Below the pieces are notes generated by a model. The model did no database searches, had not been told where the DNA came from, and was given only the letters and a program-made list of their open reading frames with translations. From Hyphomicrobiales bacterium (lineage in GTDB: Bacteria > Pseudomonadota > Alphaproteobacteria > Rhizobiales > Rhizobiaceae): DNA of 64,000 bases. The position numbers and the translations under genes were made by a program. The stretch is taken from contig UCJD01000013.1 of the NCBI GenBank assembly GCA_900472605.1, positions 183,944-247,943 on the forward strand, read 5' to 3'. Shown in pieces: positions 63,618 through 64,000 of the stretch. Numbering within the stretch: position 1 is the first letter of the stretch; each line of letters starts with the position of its first letter.

Positions 63618-64000
63618 ATGGAACGACCCGAACTTCCGATCGGCCTGCCCGCGGATATCGAGGACAAGAAGGAAATGGCCCGCACCTGGTTCGAGGGCCT
63701 GCGCGACCAGATCTGCGCCTCTTTCGAAGCGATCGAGGACGAGCTCGCAGGACCGCTTTCGGAGCGTGAGCCCGGCCGCTTCGTCGCCAAGGATTGGAAG
63801 CGTGAAAACGGCGCCGGCGGCGGCGGTCGCATGTCGATGATGGAAGGCCGCGTCTTCGAGAAAGTCGGCGTCCACACCTCGACCGTATATGGCGAATTCA
63901 GCGCCGACCTGCGCGCCCAGATGCCCGGCGCCAAGGACGATCCGCGCTTCTGGGCTTCGGGCATCTCGCTGATCGCCCACCCCGTGAACCCCAATGTCCC
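63618..64000 (+). CDS. hemF: Oxygen-dependent coproporphyrinogen III oxidase, 3' end missing
   Basis: The first 127 residues of HemF, which oxidatively decarboxylates coproporphyrinogen III to protoporphyrinogen IX in haem synthesis. Family blocks are [53 protein letters not shown] (residues about 60-92) and [15 protein letters not shown]. The ATG at 63618 follows CCGGAGACG. The window ends within the gene, frame intact. Confidence 0.93.
   Translation, partial: MERPELPIGLPADIEDKKEMARTWFEGLRDQICASFEAIEDELAGPLSEREPGRFVAKDWKRENGAGGGGRMSMMEGRVFEKVGVHTSTVYGEFSADLRAQMPGAKDDPRFWASGISLIAHPVNPNV

Overview
The window is a 64 kb, GC-rich, gene-dense stretch of core chromosome from an alphaproteobacterium of the Rhizobiaceae (Rhizobium/Agrobacterium/Sinorhizobium type). 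The evidence is gene order: a lpcC/lpsB-type LPS core glycosyltransferase, an Lrp-family regulator, trxB and a LysR regulator of the LsrB/VtlR type, followed by two tandem small RNAs that look like AbcR1/AbcR2. Further support comes from petP-petR, separate petA-petB-petC genes, a stand-alone clpS, BA14K and class GN sortase genes, and a Rhizobiales-type intergenic palindromic repeat. I saw no prophage, transposase, CRISPR array, rRNA or tRNA.

Layout. 1-3.7 kb: LPS core enzyme, Lrp, trxB-lsrB and the AbcR pair. 3.8-9.6 kb: ArsR/MFS/old-yellow-enzyme operon, an APH-type kinase that overlaps an epimerase tail to tail, and a divergent LysR. 9.8-13.6 kb: ChaA-type antiporter, a membrane diguanylate cyclase, aspartate aminotransferase. 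13.9-18.3 kb: VIT/VWA protein with an LPQTA sorting signal plus its sortase, and a PQQ-type sugar dehydrogenase. 18.4-22.1 kb: EamA permease, cold-shock gene behind a structured leader, BA14K and SH3 secreted proteins, metallo-hydrolase. 22.4-27.3 kb: petP-petR-sensor kinase, DUF1349, csaA, proC, ybjN. 27.7-34.8 kb: ubiK-like, lgt, midA-like, pgeF, an M24-fold protein, lipoprotein, prs, and a double-Kazal lipoprotein. 34.9-46.4 kb: secreted protein, MHYT-PAS-GGDEF-EAL, rplY, GGDEF-EAL plus a periplasmic binding protein, pth, GNAT, clpS, ychF. 46.5-56 kb: membrane protein, two MaoC-fold proteins, apt, a MazF-type toxin with an unfamiliar upstream partner, petABC, EEP phosphatase, ABC exporter. 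56-64 kb: orphan RHH protein, a chemoreceptor broken by a one-base deletion, a second ABC exporter preceded by a 22-codon leader ORF, trmL, Na/Pi cotransporter, and the start of hemF.

Most genes are housekeeping or signalling. The accessory-looking parts most worth attention are the sortase pair, the csp leader RNA, the unusual toxin-antitoxin-like pair, the leader ORF before the ABC exporter, the M24 protein without metal ligands, the Kazal lipoprotein and the frameshifted chemoreceptor. Three c-di-GMP turnover proteins lie within 31 kb, one of them next to a solute-binding protein. Starts are chosen by Shine-Dalgarno sequence and family N-terminus; where the first possible codon is not used, the entry says so.
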